DNA of 64,000 nucleotides, from NCBI GenBank assembly GCA_910587345.1, contig CAJUKH010000054.1, positions 1 through 64,000 on the forward strand, in the 5' to 3' direction. The position numbers were made by a program, and so were the translations under genes. Below the pieces are notes generated by a model. The model did no database searches. It saw nothing but the letters and a program-made list of their open reading frames with translations, and was not told the DNA's origin. Positions 40,428 through 53,600 of the stretch are shown in pieces (position 1 is the first letter of the stretch; the number at the start of each line of letters is the position of its first letter). Source of the DNA: an uncultured Oscillospiraceae bacterium. Lineage in GTDB: Bacteria > Bacillota > Clostridia > Oscillospirales > Oscillospiraceae.

Positions 40428-40475
40428 AAAAAAGCAAAAGACCGGAGCGCATGGCTTCCGGTCTTTTGCTTTTTT
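40428..40475 (-). terminator. Histidine-kinase gene terminator
   Basis: Perfect stem of at least 19 bp (40428-40446 with 40457-40475) with A6/T6 flanks; it abuts the kinase stop codon. Confidence 0.93.
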
Positions 40476-41392
40476 CAGGGCTTTTGACAAAGGGGAAGTG
40501 TGATGACAAAGGCGGTCCGGCGGCCGGTACTTTCCGCGTGGATGGAGCCGCCGTGAAGCTCCACGATCTCCTTTGCGATGGCCAGCCCCAGTCCGGCGCC
40601 TCCCGTACGGGTGGAGCGGGCCGTATCCAGACGGTAAAATTTTTCAAAAATATTGGTCAGCTCTTTCTCCGGGATCTCCAGCCCCTCATTGGTGACGGTG
40701 ACTACGGCGTTCTCCCCCTCCTGCCGGGCGATAAGCTCCACAGGCCCACCCGGCGCGGAATAGCTCACCGCATTGCGCAGCACATTGTCAAAGACCCGGG
40801 CCAGTTTGTCCCCCTCCCCCGCCACCACCAGATGGGGCTGGATATCCGGTGTACATCGAAGTTCCTTGGCTGCAAAGAGGGGATAAAACTCATCGGCCAG
40901 CTGTTCCAGCAGAAAGGATATCTGGATGGGGTCATGATGCTCCAGCCGCAGTTCCATGGTGTTGATGTCAAAAAACTCCCCCACCAGCTCCTCCAGCCTG
41001 CGGGCCTTATCCAGCGCGATGCCGGTATATTTGACCCGCTGCTCCCGGTCCAAATCGGGTTCGTTCCACAAAAGCTCCAGATACCCCATCACCGAGGTCA
41101 GCGGCGTTTTCAGGTCATGGGCCAGAAAGGCAATAAGCTCCTGCCGACGCCGCTCCTGCTGACGGACCTCCTCCTGCTGCTGGATCAGCCTGTCCCGAAG
41201 GGCAGACAGCTCGGCACCGATGGGGTTCAACGCCCGGGGCCACTCCTTCTCCCTGGTGGGGTCCTCCAGACTCTCCCGGAGGAACCGGCCCACCTGCCGC
41301 AGCCGCAGGCCGGGAAGGGCCAGCACGGCCATTAAAGACAAAAGGAGAAGCAAACAGATACCGGTGATGAGGACGGTTTGCAACGTAGTCAT
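40475..41392 (-). CDS. Orphan VanS-like sensor histidine kinase
   Basis: 305 residues from the ATG at 41392 (AAAGGAG upstream). One membrane segment (about 4-26), no extracellular sensor domain, a coiled linker, then H-box FLAHDLKTPLTSVMGYLELL, N-box NVLRNAVSYSAPGG, F-box FEKFYRLDTARSTRTGG and G-box AGLGLAIAKEI. The H-box resembles VanS-type kinases. No response regulator is next to it: upstream is a 273-base gap and then the giant surface gene. The partner must be elsewhere. Confidence 0.9.
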   Translation of the reverse strand: MTTLQTVLITGICLLLLLSLMAVLALPGLRLRQVGRFLRESLEDPTREKEWPRALNPIGAELSALRDRLIQQQEEVRQQERRRQELIAFLAHDLKTPLTSVMGYLELLWNEPDLDREQRVKYTGIALDKARRLEELVGEFFDINTMELRLEHHDPIQISFLLEQLADEFYPLFAAKELRCTPDIQPHLVVAGEGDKLARVFDNVLRNAVSYSAPGGPVELIARQEGENAVVTVTNEGLEIPEKELTNIFEKFYRLDTARSTRTGGAGLGLAIAKEIVELHGGSIHAESTGRRTAFVITLPLCQKP

Positions 41393-41509
41393 GAAAAGCT
41401 CCTTTCCAGAGCAAAATTTGCCAAAGGGGACTCTACCAAAGGATAGGCCTCCTGCGTAAACCGGGGATATTCCTTTTTCGGTCTGACTCTGCACGATAAA
41501 TATGGGCAA

Positions 41510-41538
41510 AGTATATCACCATCCCCAAAGACTTTCAA
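41510..41538 (-). promoter_or_regulatory. Sigma-A promoter of the kinase gene
   Basis: Minus strand TTGAAA (41538-41533), 17 bases, TATACT (41515-41510), extended TG. Confidence 0.82.
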
Positions 41539-41618
41539 CCCCCCTCTTGCAGCTGCGGACCAGCCGCTATCAAGGACTGCTGGCGGAATAGACTCCTGCC
41601 TGCTGCAATATAGCAAAA

Positions 41619-41648
41619 GAAAGGCCCCGGCTTTTGCCGGGGCCTTTC
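41619..41648 (-). terminator. Terminator of the giant surface-protein operon
   Basis: 13-bp perfect stem GAAAGGCCCCGGC (41619-41631) with 41636-41648, TTTT loop, CTTTCTTTT tail on the minus strand. Confidence 0.9.
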
Positions 41649-41665
41649 CTTATCTCTGAGGAAAC

Positions 41666-44600
41666 TTACTGGTCGTCGCCGTCAGTGGGAGCGTCCTCCC
41701 CCTCGCCGGCGTTGTCCTCATTCTCCTCGTCATTGGGGAGAGCCGGGTCCTCGCCCTCGTTGGGCGTGGCGGCATCCTCCCCGTTGTCAGGCTGCATCTC
41801 GTCCTGACCGCCGTTCTCCGGCTGATCAGAGGTCTCGCCCTCGCCGGGCTGCTGGGCACCCTCCCCGGGGGTCTGGGTGGGGTCCTCCCCCTCGGTGGGC
41901 TGACCGACAGTGGCGTCGTCACCCTCAACGGGCACGGTCTCATCGGTGTTTTCACCGCTTACCTGCCCCTCCTCAGGGGCAGGCTGGTCGGCGGACTGAT
42001 CCTGCTGGGCCAGTGCCTCCCAGTCGTTGGCGGCCTCCACGATCTCGTAGTAGGCCCAGTGGGTGGCGGGCACGTCGCTCCAGGCAGTGTAACCGGTCGT
42101 GGCGTTGATCTCCTCTACATTGGCGCTCCGGCCAAGGTAGGCGTTGAAGATCTTCACCGTCTCCGCCCGGGTCATGACCCGCTCGGGGAGGAATGTGCCA
42201 TCCTCATAGCCATTGATCCATCCGTTGACCACGGCAGTGTAGACGCCGTCCAAAGCCCAGGGGGCGATGGCATCCACATCGGTGAAGGTCAGCCCCTCGT
42301 TGCTCTGGGTACCGGCCAGGCGGCTGATGATGACCGCAAACTCCTGCCGGGTGATGGCGCCGTCGGGACGGAAGGTACCGTCCTCATAACCGCCCATCAC
42401 ACCACGCTGGACACAGTAAGCGATCACATTCTTGGCCCAGTGGTTCTCCAAATCAACGAAGTCGGCGTCATAGGTCTGACTGGCGTCGTACCGGAGCAGT
42501 TCAGCAATGATCTTGGCCACTGCCGCCCGGGTGATGGCCTCATCGGGACGGAAGGTACCGTCCTCAAAGCCGCCGATGTACTTCGTGCGGGCATAGACCA
42601 CAGGTTCGCTGGGTTGCTGGGTCGGCTGGAATACCGCATAGAAGGTGCGATCCTCTGTCACCACAGTGCTGGCGGGATCTACCAGCGTCACGTTGCCGCT
42701 GGAGGGATCGGTGTCGGACCAGCCGGCAAAGATAAATCCGGCATCCGCAACCGCCACGGGAATGGTTCCCTGCTCAGGCATCGTGTTCCAAACGACCTCG
42801 CTTGTGATGGCGTCATAGGTCTCACCGTTCTTACTGACCACATAGGTCACAATCACCGTTTCGGGCACATACTCCTCGAAGGACTTGAAGACCGCATAGA
42901 AGGTCTTGTCTCCCTCGATATAATGGGCCGTGGGGTCCACAATGTCGTCCTCTGTCAGCTCATGGATAGCCGGGTCCTTTTCAGACCAGCCAGCCAGGTA
43001 GTAACCTTCGTCCACCACCACAGCGGGCAGACCTTCCACGCTGGGGCTTTCGTAAATCTTGACCTGTTCTGTGGTATTGGAATAAGTCACGCCATGTCCG
43101 TTGACCACATAGGTCACGGTAAAGACGGGTGTCTCCTTGCCCACATCCTCGCCGCCGTCATTCTCGTTATCGTAATAACGCCAGACATCGTCGATGAATG
43201 CCGCATCCCAATGCTCGGGCGGGACGGCCTGTGTGGCATCCTTCCAGTGGAAGTCATGGTCATTGGCCGCCTCGATGACCTCGAAGTAAGCCCAGTGGCT
43301 CTTGGAGACATCGGGCCAGGTCATGTACTCCTTGTTCTCCTCATTGCCGCTGCCAGTGTTACTGGCCACGCCGGAGTGAACATATTCGGTCAGGTCGCTG
43401 AGACCCTCGGCATCCACACCACGGTGCAGGTAGCCGTTAAAGATCTTTACCGTCTCGGCACGGGTAATGTCGTTCAAGGGCCGGAAGGTGTTATCCTCAT
43501 AGCCGTTGACCCAGCCGTTGGCCACATTGGTGTAAACACCGTTCAAGGCCCAGTTAGCCACATCGCCGCTGTCCACAAAGTTCAGGCCCTCATTGGGCTG
43601 GACACCGGCCAGACGGGCCACAACTGCGGCCAGCTCCTGACGGCTGATGTAGCGGTCAGGCCGGAAGGTGCCATCCTCATAACCGGTGAAGACACCCTTC
43701 AACGAACAGAAGGCAATGGCGCTGTTGGCCCAGTGCTCTTCCACGTCGTTGTAGTTGCCGGGGTTGCCGTAGTCGCTGCCCTCGGCAAAGTCCTCCAGAC
43801 AGGCACGGGCAATGATGGTAGCCACCTGGCCACGGGTAATGGGATGATCCGGGCCGAAGGTGCCGTCAGGGAAGCCGATAACATAGTGGGCATGGCCGGC
43901 GGGGACCGCTTCGTAAATGGCATAGAAGGTCTTATCATCCGTGATGGAGAAGGTCAGCGGGTCCACCAGGGTGGGCAGCGTGCCGTCCTTGATCTTGGTG
44001 GGATCGCTCTCGGACCAACCCAGGAACTTCAGACCCTCAATAGCGGTGATCTTCGGCACGAAGGAGGGCTTTGCCCCTCTCCGGCTCATCTTCTCAGCCG
44101 TCAGGTCGTTGGTAAAGCCGTTGTCGCTGACCCAGTAGGTCACAACGGGCATCTCGATGGTCACGGTGCCGCCGCCGGTGCTGGGCTGGGGCACATAGAT
44201 GGTCAGTGTGTAAGTCGCCTTGGTATCACTCTGCCCGTCCTCGCTTTTACCAGTCGCTTTCAGTTCCAGCAGTGTACGAGTTCCGGGCGTCGTGGTGTCA
44301 ATACCACTCAGATCCAGTGTCCCCAGGATAACCTCATTCCCCACCTCCAGCGGATTGGGAATAACAACACCGCTCAAATCAAACTTGTCTTTCAGCAAGC
44401 CGCCGGTCGCTTCCACTTTGACATCCTTGGCATTGGACGTAAGATCCGTCAGCTTGATCACCACACTGCTGGGCGCCGAACTTTGAAGCCGGCGGCTGTA
44501 GTCCACACGATACTCATTATCATCGTCGGTGAAACGCAGCTGCGGTGTCTCACTCAATTCGGTCTTGGTTGCGGGTTCGGTAAAGGTACCGATGTTCTCC

Positions 44601-47600
44601 GCCGTTCCCGGAGCGGCAACGTCGATCTCAGCACCGGCTCCGTTTGTCTTATTGTTGACCGTATAATCGTCATCCGGCGTCTTCAGCGTATATCCTTCAG
44701 GCGCTTTTACCTCAACATAGGGACGATATTCGGTGTTGGGCTGGAAGGTATCCTCGGTAACATCTACCCAGGAGTTGCCCTCTTTCTTCTGCCACTTGAA
44801 GGTGACCTCCACATCCGTACCGGGCACCAGAGTCTTCCCGTTTTCATCGGTGATCACAATGGTGTTATTCGGGTCGTCAAGGCTCTTCTGAATGGTCTCG
44901 CCCTTTGCGGGGGTCTGGGTATCAATATCAACGGTCTGAATAATAATAGGACTTACAATGATTTCCAGAATGTACGTAGCTTCAGTCTTCTTACCGCTGT
45001 TCGCTTCCGTACCGGTAATAGTGTACTCTGCCGTATGAGTTCCGACAGCCAAACCATCCGCAATAGTCAGAGTAAAGGCATCCGTCACCTCTGCGCCGGC
45101 GTTCAGGCTAGTGCCGCTGATGGTTTCATTGGACATGGTGATTCCAGCATCGGTTCTCACTGGGGTAATGGTCAGATCGCTGAGTGTCTGGTTGCCATCG
45201 TTCTTCAAGCTGACGACCACATCATCAATGCTGGCATAGTTCCACTTCACCTGGATAGTTCGAGTATTCGTGCTGCTGTAAGTCTGTGTCGGGTCCTTCA
45301 CAGCAAGGGCGATGTCAGCACTCTCCGCCTGAATGGATATCTGTGTACTTGCAGGCTTATAGTTGCTGATTTCACCGGTGCTGTTCATCTCGGGCGTAAA
45401 GGTAAACGTGATATCATTCGCACCCGCCTGCCCAAAGCGCTTGGGATTCGCATCCCATGTGCCGCCCGGTGTCGCTCCGGCCTTGTCGGTGACAGTCGCC
45501 GTAAACGCATTCATATCAACAGGGTCATTGACAGACTGACCGGTCCCGCTGTAGTTTGCATTGGTAATGTCCAGCATGCCCTGATCCACATCAATGGTGA
45601 TCGTAACGGTCTTCTCCTGCCCGGTCTGCTCCTCGGTTACCTTAACATGGACCGTGACCTCACTGATGGAATCCTTCACCACATCGGTATTCACCGGCCC
45701 GGTAACACTGAACTTTCCTGCTCCATCCATGGCCAGCCAGTCAGGCCAGGTCTCCGAGGGATCCTTCTCATACTTGACGGTCGCACCATCAGCCCCAGTC
45801 TCTACAGTTATGGCGGGCGTCGTGGCGAAACTGCTCTCCGCATAGTGGACCTTACCGCCGGTAGCGGTAGCGCCAAACGTACCCTGCTCAAAGTTTCCGT
45901 TCACAAGAACATCGGCGGTGGGAGTATAAGGACTGCTTACCTCCCTGCCGTCTACGGTCCAGTTATTGAACACATAGCCGCCATTGGCTTTCTGGTTCAG
46001 GGTGATGCTGTCCCCTGCCTTCACACTCAACGTAGTACCAGTCGTGCCCTTATAAGTACCATCAGCCGTACCGCCGGCGGGAGGATTGGGCGCAATGGTC
46101 ACCGTATAGTAGGTGATCAGTTTTTCAGTGACTGCCGTGACGGACGAGGGAGTATCCTTGCCGTCATTGTCACCGGTGTATGTGACCACCACACGGAAGG
46201 CGGCGCCGGTATAATCGTTCGCCGTATCCACCTTAAAGGATGTAGCTGTCTGTCCCGCAATATCCTTCCAGGTGCTCCCGTCCGTAGCATACTGCCACTG
46301 GAAGGACAGGCCAGGCTCCGTCTCGATATCCGCTATCGCCGTATCACCGATTGCCGCTGTACCCTGCTTGACCGTGAGGGTCGTCCCCACCTTCACTTCA
46401 GTCGAGCCGTCATCATTCTGGACCTCGATCTCAGGCTCACCATGGATACGCTGGCGGTAAGTGACCACGATGGTCGTATCCCCGTCCGCATTGGCCGGGT
46501 ACTTGATTTGAGTCCCCGTCGCCATATTGACAGGGGTAACACTCTTCAACGCCCAGGCAGCCGGATCATCCATCTCACTACCGGGCACACCGGGGGTCGC
46601 ATTAAAGGTCGCCGCATCTGTAATGGAAAGGACTTCATTCAGGTGGCTGTGGTCCAATGTCAGAGTCTTGGTCTGGGCCGCATCTGTGTCGGTATTCCAG
46701 CTGCTGTAGCTGCCAGTCACCGAAACATTGCTGTTGCTGGTCAGGCTGACGCCGGTCTTGGTCTGCAGTTTAATCGTCAGTTTCTTGGTCAGCTTGATCT
46801 GCGAATCGCCTACGCCGCTCAAATCGGCCGATGCGTCATCCGCTGGCTGTGCAACTGCGTAGATGTAATAGGTCGTGCCGGGCGTTCCGTTAAAGACCTG
46901 CCCCACATCCCAAACCTGGAAGCCACTATCCGTCTTATTGGAAACCACATTGCCTTCGCTCACCTGGCCAGCCACCTTGGCCCCACCGGTAGCCGCCGCT
47001 TTGATGGTGGCGGCGCTGGGATTGGTCAGCTGCGTGTCGGTCACCACGAAATAGAACCGCATACTTGCGCTGGCCCGGACCCGGATCTCATCCACATGGG
47101 CCGTATCCCAGGGGTTTGTGGAATCCAGTGACCGCTTGATGGTGGGATTGCCGGCAGCGATGGGCGGGAAGGTATATACCATGGTCACCTTAGCGGCAGT
47201 TTGGCTAACGCTCACCAAAGTACCACCGTCGCTTCCCTTGTCGCCCTGATTGACCCCGTTGGTCTTATAGCCGCCATTGGTCATATTTTCAGTAACGAAG
47301 ACATAGTTGCCGTTAACCGGAGTCAGCTCCACAGTAGCGGTATAACTGACGCCGGGCTGGAATGTGATCGCACCGGAACTGCTGTCGGAGCCATCAGAAC
47401 CAGTCCACTTCACGATAGCTGCATTATAAAGGCTTGTATTGTCACCAGTCTTTGTCGCCGAAGCGGCGGAAGTGCTGTTGCCGTCCTTGGGGACGGTAAT
47501 GTTGACCGCTCCGTGATCGATCTCGGCAGGCTCCACAGTCAAGATATAGGAATAAGTGGTGCTTGCCGTATTGGCACTGCCATCTGCGCCGGCCGAAGCC

Positions 47601-50600
47601 TCAATATCAAAGGTCACAGTGTAGCTCTGATTTGCCGCCAGAGAACCCGGGTTACTTACCGGGAAGCTGAACTTCACTGTGCCGTCCTTTGTCAAGGGGC
47701 TGGAAGCACTGATATTGTTCACATTGGTCAAGGAGGGATTCCCGGTAGTCAAAGTGCTTCCGTTCTGCCGAGTCACCGTCATTCCGGTAATATCCGTATT
47801 ACCGATGTTTTTGACCTCTACTTCCACATTGATGGCTGTATTGTCACCGTACTTAATTGTCTTTTTCCCAGGGTTGTCTCCATTCCAAGTGGTCGTACCG
47901 GCCTGAGGCGAAGGCTCACGCAGTTCAGACTCCAAAGACAACGCCTTGGTATCGGTGGTATAGTTGCCCGCATTTGTGCCTGTCACCTTGAAGGTGAAGT
48001 CATAGCTTGCCGCACTTCCATCCTGCTTTTGGAAGGTGGCCGGAGCCGCAGTCCAGTTGGCCACATCCAGTTGAGTAATATCCTCATTGCTGTAACGGTC
48101 CACCACCTTGGTACCCGTCACCAGCCGTCCGGGCTGGACAACAGCGTCACCGTAATAGTGGGTCTCGGTTTTGTAGACAATGGTTTCGATCTTGGGCTGG
48201 GCTTTCTTGATTTCCAGCGTCATGGGCACGTCCGCCTTCTTACCGGTCGTAGTGTCCGTTGCTGTAACAGAAAATGTAACCGTACCCACATTGTCATTGA
48301 TTCTGGCCCCAGACGCTAACTGTACTGTAGTGCCGTTGATGGTCAGATAGCTCGGGAACCCGCTGCCCGGCGCAAAGCTGTAGTTGCCGGAACCATTGCT
48401 TACGCTACCCGCCAAGGAACCGGGGCCGGTAACGGCCACCGTCTCTTCCCCGTTGGAAACATTGCCGGCAACCCAATCGGCTGCGCCCATGTTGTAGATA
48501 GCCACCATCTTGTCCGGCGCAGTCACATTCAGGCCGTTGGCGTCAAAGGTAACAGAGACTTCTGTGGTACCGGTGACCTTCAATGTAGCTGTTGCGCCGC
48601 TGCCGCTGGGCTGCGTGACACTGCCCGCTGTATTCCCTGTGCCGGGCTTCGCGGCGGACCACTTGGCTGCCGAAGCGGAATATCCGGCTTCCAAAGTCGC
48701 CGCCAGATGTACCGTATCCCCGCTCATGGCAATCAGACTACTCCCCGAGGCGGGGTTGGCGCTGGTGCCCACGAAGAGGGCCGAAGCACCTTCGTTTGCC
48801 TTTGTAGTCACCGTGTAATAGTTCACATCGGCCGAGCTTGCCGTGCTTGCATTCAGGGCGACACCTGTAGTCTTGCCACCCACCGTAATGGTGGTGTAGT
48901 TCGTAATGGTGGCGTTTTCAAATGTAGCCACACCGTTTACGGGCGTCGCCGAAACGCTTTCGCCGCTGCCATTGCTGATGACGACCACGCCGGTATTGGC
49001 TGTATAAGCCTGACCATCAAGCTTCAGGTTGACCGTAAGGTCTTTACCCGTTGTGCTGAACTCGGGAGTCAGTGTAATGCCATCGGGAGCGGTCGGCGGC
49101 GTAGTCACATTCAATGTCCAGGAGGTATCCCCGCTGAACGTACCCACATTGGGCGCCGCCTGCCATGTGTGTCTATAGTTCTTATCATTGTTGACTGTCG
49201 GCAGCGGATTCACCGTATTCTTGATCGTACTGTCGGACGCTGCCCCCAGCAGCACCATGGTATTGCTGGGTGTTGTGGCATAGCTGCCACCTGCGCCGCA
49301 GGCGCCGTACTTCACATCATAATAATCGAAATTATGGGTTCCCGCTGCGCCCACATAGACGCCGGTCTTCTTATCGTTTCCTACTGTAATTGTGTAGGTC
49401 CCGGTGGGAACCAGTATACTGACGCTGTGGCTTGTGGCATCCACAGTGGCCGAACGGGTAAAGGTTCCGTCGCTGATTTGAACCAGCTGGCCATCCCTCA
49501 ATCCATTGGTGCTTCCATTCAGTCGAACCGCCACAGTCAGCTCCACGGTCTGGGTCGCAGTGATGTTCCCCGACCCGGTCAGGGGGTCCCATACATCGCC
49601 AAGAGGCGTATTCTGATTGGCATACTTAATGGTAGCCGTTACAGGAGTGGGATTTCCGGTTAGGGCGGTCTTGTCAAAATCCCAGCCCGCACCGGTCGTA
49701 TCCTGATCCAGGGTATCCCACCTTGTGCCGTCATAATAGGGACCGCTAAAGGTCACATTTGCCGCACTATCCACCGAGTCGCCCACATAGTGGGTCCCCG
49801 GCTTGGTCGTCACTGTAACACGGGGATTGTACTTGCCCACCTCAATGGTAAGCTTACCTGTGGTAGATGCCCCGTTGGTGGCTGTCACAGTATAGTTAAT
49901 GACCTGAGTCCCGACCTCATAGGGCCGTCCACTCACCGTAATTGCACCTGTGGTGGAATCAAAATTCAGCGTCAGGCCGCCGGGAACCATTCCGGTATAA
50001 GTGAAAGAACTGCTGTTAAAGCTGACCCCAGTACCGCTAATGGTAGCCACCGCAGCATTCGTTACTGTATCACCGTAGGTATACGACAACGTCTTGTCAC
50101 CCGGCTTATTCAAACCGTTGGCTTCAAAGTTGGCCTTCAGCACCGTCCGGCCGGTCAAAGTAGTAGGCAGGGACGCCGCTGCATTGCTCTCGTCAGTCCA
50201 GTTCTTAAAGCTGTAGCCGGTATTCGGCTTCGGTGTGGCCGAGACACTTTGTCCCTTCAGATAAGTACCGTTCGCCGGACTTTGTCCCGAAATAGTACCC
50301 ATTGTGGTATTGGCACTGCTCAACTCCAATGTGTAATAGTCCACATTTACCGTCTGATTGCTGCCGGAAACCCGGACCGTGGCCACACGGGTGCTGTCCG
50401 AGCCAATGAACACATCATAAGCCGCGCTGTTATCGGGCACATTGTTCAGCGTCACGTTGCCGCTGGCCGACAACGTCCCGCTGCCGTTCTGCACAGCGGC
50501 GCCGCCGGAGGTCTTCAGAGTAACAGTCTCCCCTGCCCTGAAGAACGTGGCCGCAGAGGAACCATAGTCCTTCCGCACATTGATGGTCACATTGTGAGAG

Positions 50601-53600
50601 GCCGCAAGCGTTACGTCACACTCAGCAGTGGTCTTATCCCACACACTACCAAGGGGCACCGAACCGCCGGTAGCCGCCACCGTCATGGTAACATGGGTCT
50701 TTCCACTGCCATTGTCCGCTAATGTAGTGGGATTATAGGTCAATGTGGAATTCGCCGTCTGGGTCACGGTCACCCAACTTGTTCCGTTCCAATAAGGACC
50801 ATTGACCGTCGGTGTTACAGCCGAAGTGGTTGCATCGCCGGCATAGTGCCCGCTCTGCGGAGTCAGTGTGATGGTAGGCGTTGCCTTGCCCACCGCCACC
50901 GTAAAGGACACGGTCTTATGGGTCTGGTTCAAACCCGAAGTAGCCTCAAAGGAGATGGTCACAGGGGTACTGGTCACCACCTGAGGCTTGCCCCAAATGG
51001 TGATCGTACCATTGGGATTCTGAACCAGATTCATGCCCGCAGGCAGAGTTCCCGTCACTGTGCCATAGGTATAGGTATCACCGGTAGTACCGCTGATGGT
51101 CGCCACGGTTACACTACCGTTACCGCCGGCCGCAGTTCCGTACTGCGTACCATAGACCAGTTTAGCGCCGGGTGCCGAAACCGTAAACTCAGAGGGGGTA
51201 TAACTGGCCGTAGCGGTCAGGGTGCCTCTTACCGTAAGCGACACACCGCTGACACTACCTGCCGCAGCCGGGTTCAGCGTCCAGCTTGCGCTTCCCTGAT
51301 AGCCCGACTGGGGCGTAGAGCCCAGGTTCGCCGTTTTCCCTTCCAGCACCAGCGCCGTGGCCTTATTGTCCACAGTGGCGGTAGCCGCACCGGTACCGGT
51401 TGCGGCAGTAACAGTATAGTATTGCAATGTAGCGTTGGCGTCACCATTGTCACCGGTACCGATCGTGACCGAGCCGGTGCTGCCGGTCGCCACGGCAGGT
51501 GTACCACTGGGGCTTGTTACCGTAACCGTATAGGTCGTTCCACCGGTAAGGCCGTCAAAAACCACCTGGCCATTGGCATCCGTTGTCTTGTTTCCAGTAC
51601 TGCCACCCAGTGTAACAGTCATTCCCTGCTTGGGGATACCATTGGCACCGTTCTTATCTACATAAACCGTGATAGTCGCACGATAGCCGTTACGGTTAAA
51701 GCTGGGGGTCAGTGTGATCGGGCCGGTAACGGTGGGATTTGCACCGATCGTCCATGTGGTATTGGCAGTATTGGCCCCGCCAAAACTGCCGCCCGCAGGA
51801 CTTTGTTTCCAACTGCCGAAGCCATAGTTTGTCGGATTGCTGGCCGTAGCAGTCAAAGCCACAGAATTCTTAGTGCCTCCCGCCAAAACCTCCACAGAAC
51901 CACTTGCATTGCCGTCAATGGTAGCCGTACCGTTGGCAATGGAAGACGCCAGCTGGACATCATAATATCTCAGTGTAGCCGTTGCACTGCTCCCCGGAGT
52001 CACACTGACATCGATTCCGCTGTCTTTGCCATCCACCCAGATGTTAAAGGTCGTGTTGGCATTGGACGGTGTAGGCACCGTAGTAAAGGTCACGGTACCC
52101 GTACTGTTGGTAATGGCAGTGCCCACCGGAGTCGTACCATTATAAAGCTGCACAGAGCGGCTTGTAGTATCTCTGGTCGTGGCACTGTTCTTAAACAGAT
52201 CCACAGTGATCGAAGTCGAAGTATAGGCAATGGTCGCCGTTGTCTTCTTTTTCACTGTAATGGTAGTGTTGGCACCGGTCTTGTTCGCCTCAGTAGCGCC
52301 ATCGAGCACAAAAGACCATGTGCCGCTTCCGCCGTATCCGCCTGCATTATTCGGTGTAGAGAAGAGATAGGCTGTCTTATTTTCCAAGAAGTCCATCTCA
52401 CGCTGTGTTCCAGCAGAGTTAGCGGAATTAACACTATAAGCGGCCGCACTGGCGCCGCCGGTAACCGTAACTGTGTAATAGTTCACAGTTGCCCTGCTCG
52501 TCTCGCCCACCGCAATGGACACCGATTTGCCGGTATCCACACCGTTTGCAAAAATCTTATAGGTCTGGCCGCCGGTCAGACCGCTGAAGGTCACAACATT
52601 TCCACTTACGGAGGATGTCGCTCCATTCGGGGCATTCTGCAGCGTGATCGTAGGCATTGTGCCGCCGTTGCTGCCGTTCCAAGCCGAATCGTTCCGGTTC
52701 ACCGTGATTGCGGCAAAACCAGTCGTCGGTCCGGGGATCTCGACCCGAGTTGCAGGGCTGGCATTAAAGTAATCGTTCTCCTTTACCCGGATATACTTAT
52801 TACTTCCGGCAGTCAAACCGGTCACCCTATCGGCAGCCTGGCTGCCGTTGGGGTCCATCGCAGTCAATGCGCCAAAGGTGCCGCTGCTGCTGGCGCCGTA
52901 TTCAAAATCCAAACCGCCGATGTTGTAAGGATCAGCATTCAAAGTGCCGTAGTTACCGATCGTGAAGCCGCCCTCGTGTCCACCTGTGGTGGTAGCGCCT
53001 ATAATATTTGTGACCGTGGGAGCCGGGCGAGTCCCCTTGTTCACACGAACCGTCCACTCCACCGTCTTGGCCTCTCCGTTGGCAGCCGTAGCGGTAACAG
53101 AGATCTTATAATCCCCCGGTTTAGCTCCGGTTCCCTTGGGAGTCCCGGTAATACTGCCATTATTGAACGACAGCCCGGTAGGCAAGGTCCCGGAGGTCAT
53201 GGTATATGTGATGCCGGAAGGCCCACTGGCTGTCGCCGTGCTTTGTGTGCCGCTGGCATTATAAGTAAATGTCACCGTCCCACCGTTGTAGGTAGGTGCG
53301 ATCTTCTCAAAAACTGCAGTATAGGTAGCAGCCTCTGTTACATTGGTAACGTTGTAAGTGGCCGCTGTGGATACGCTTGTACCGCCCTTTTCCCAACGAA
53401 CAAATCTATAGTCAGAAGCGGGCGTCGGTGTGGCGACAAGTGTAACGCTCCCGCCATGAGCCACACTGGCCGTAGAGGAATTGCCTGCGGCACTGCTCCC
53501 AGCCTTAACTGTGCCCCAGCCGGTCTGAGCACTGTCCACATTTGCCGTCACATTGTAGTTGTTGCCCGTCCAGTGGGCATAGATGGTAGCAGTTCCGCCG

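Noticed and set aside
42059..47131. A plus-strand open frame of about 1,690 codons antisense to the giant protein, and a second of about 1,097 codons at 50846-54139
   Set aside because: Both lie opposite a gene with signal peptide, repeats and SLH domains. Their products are low-complexity Gly/His/Arg/Ser-rich with no domain, as expected from the codon bias of the real strand.
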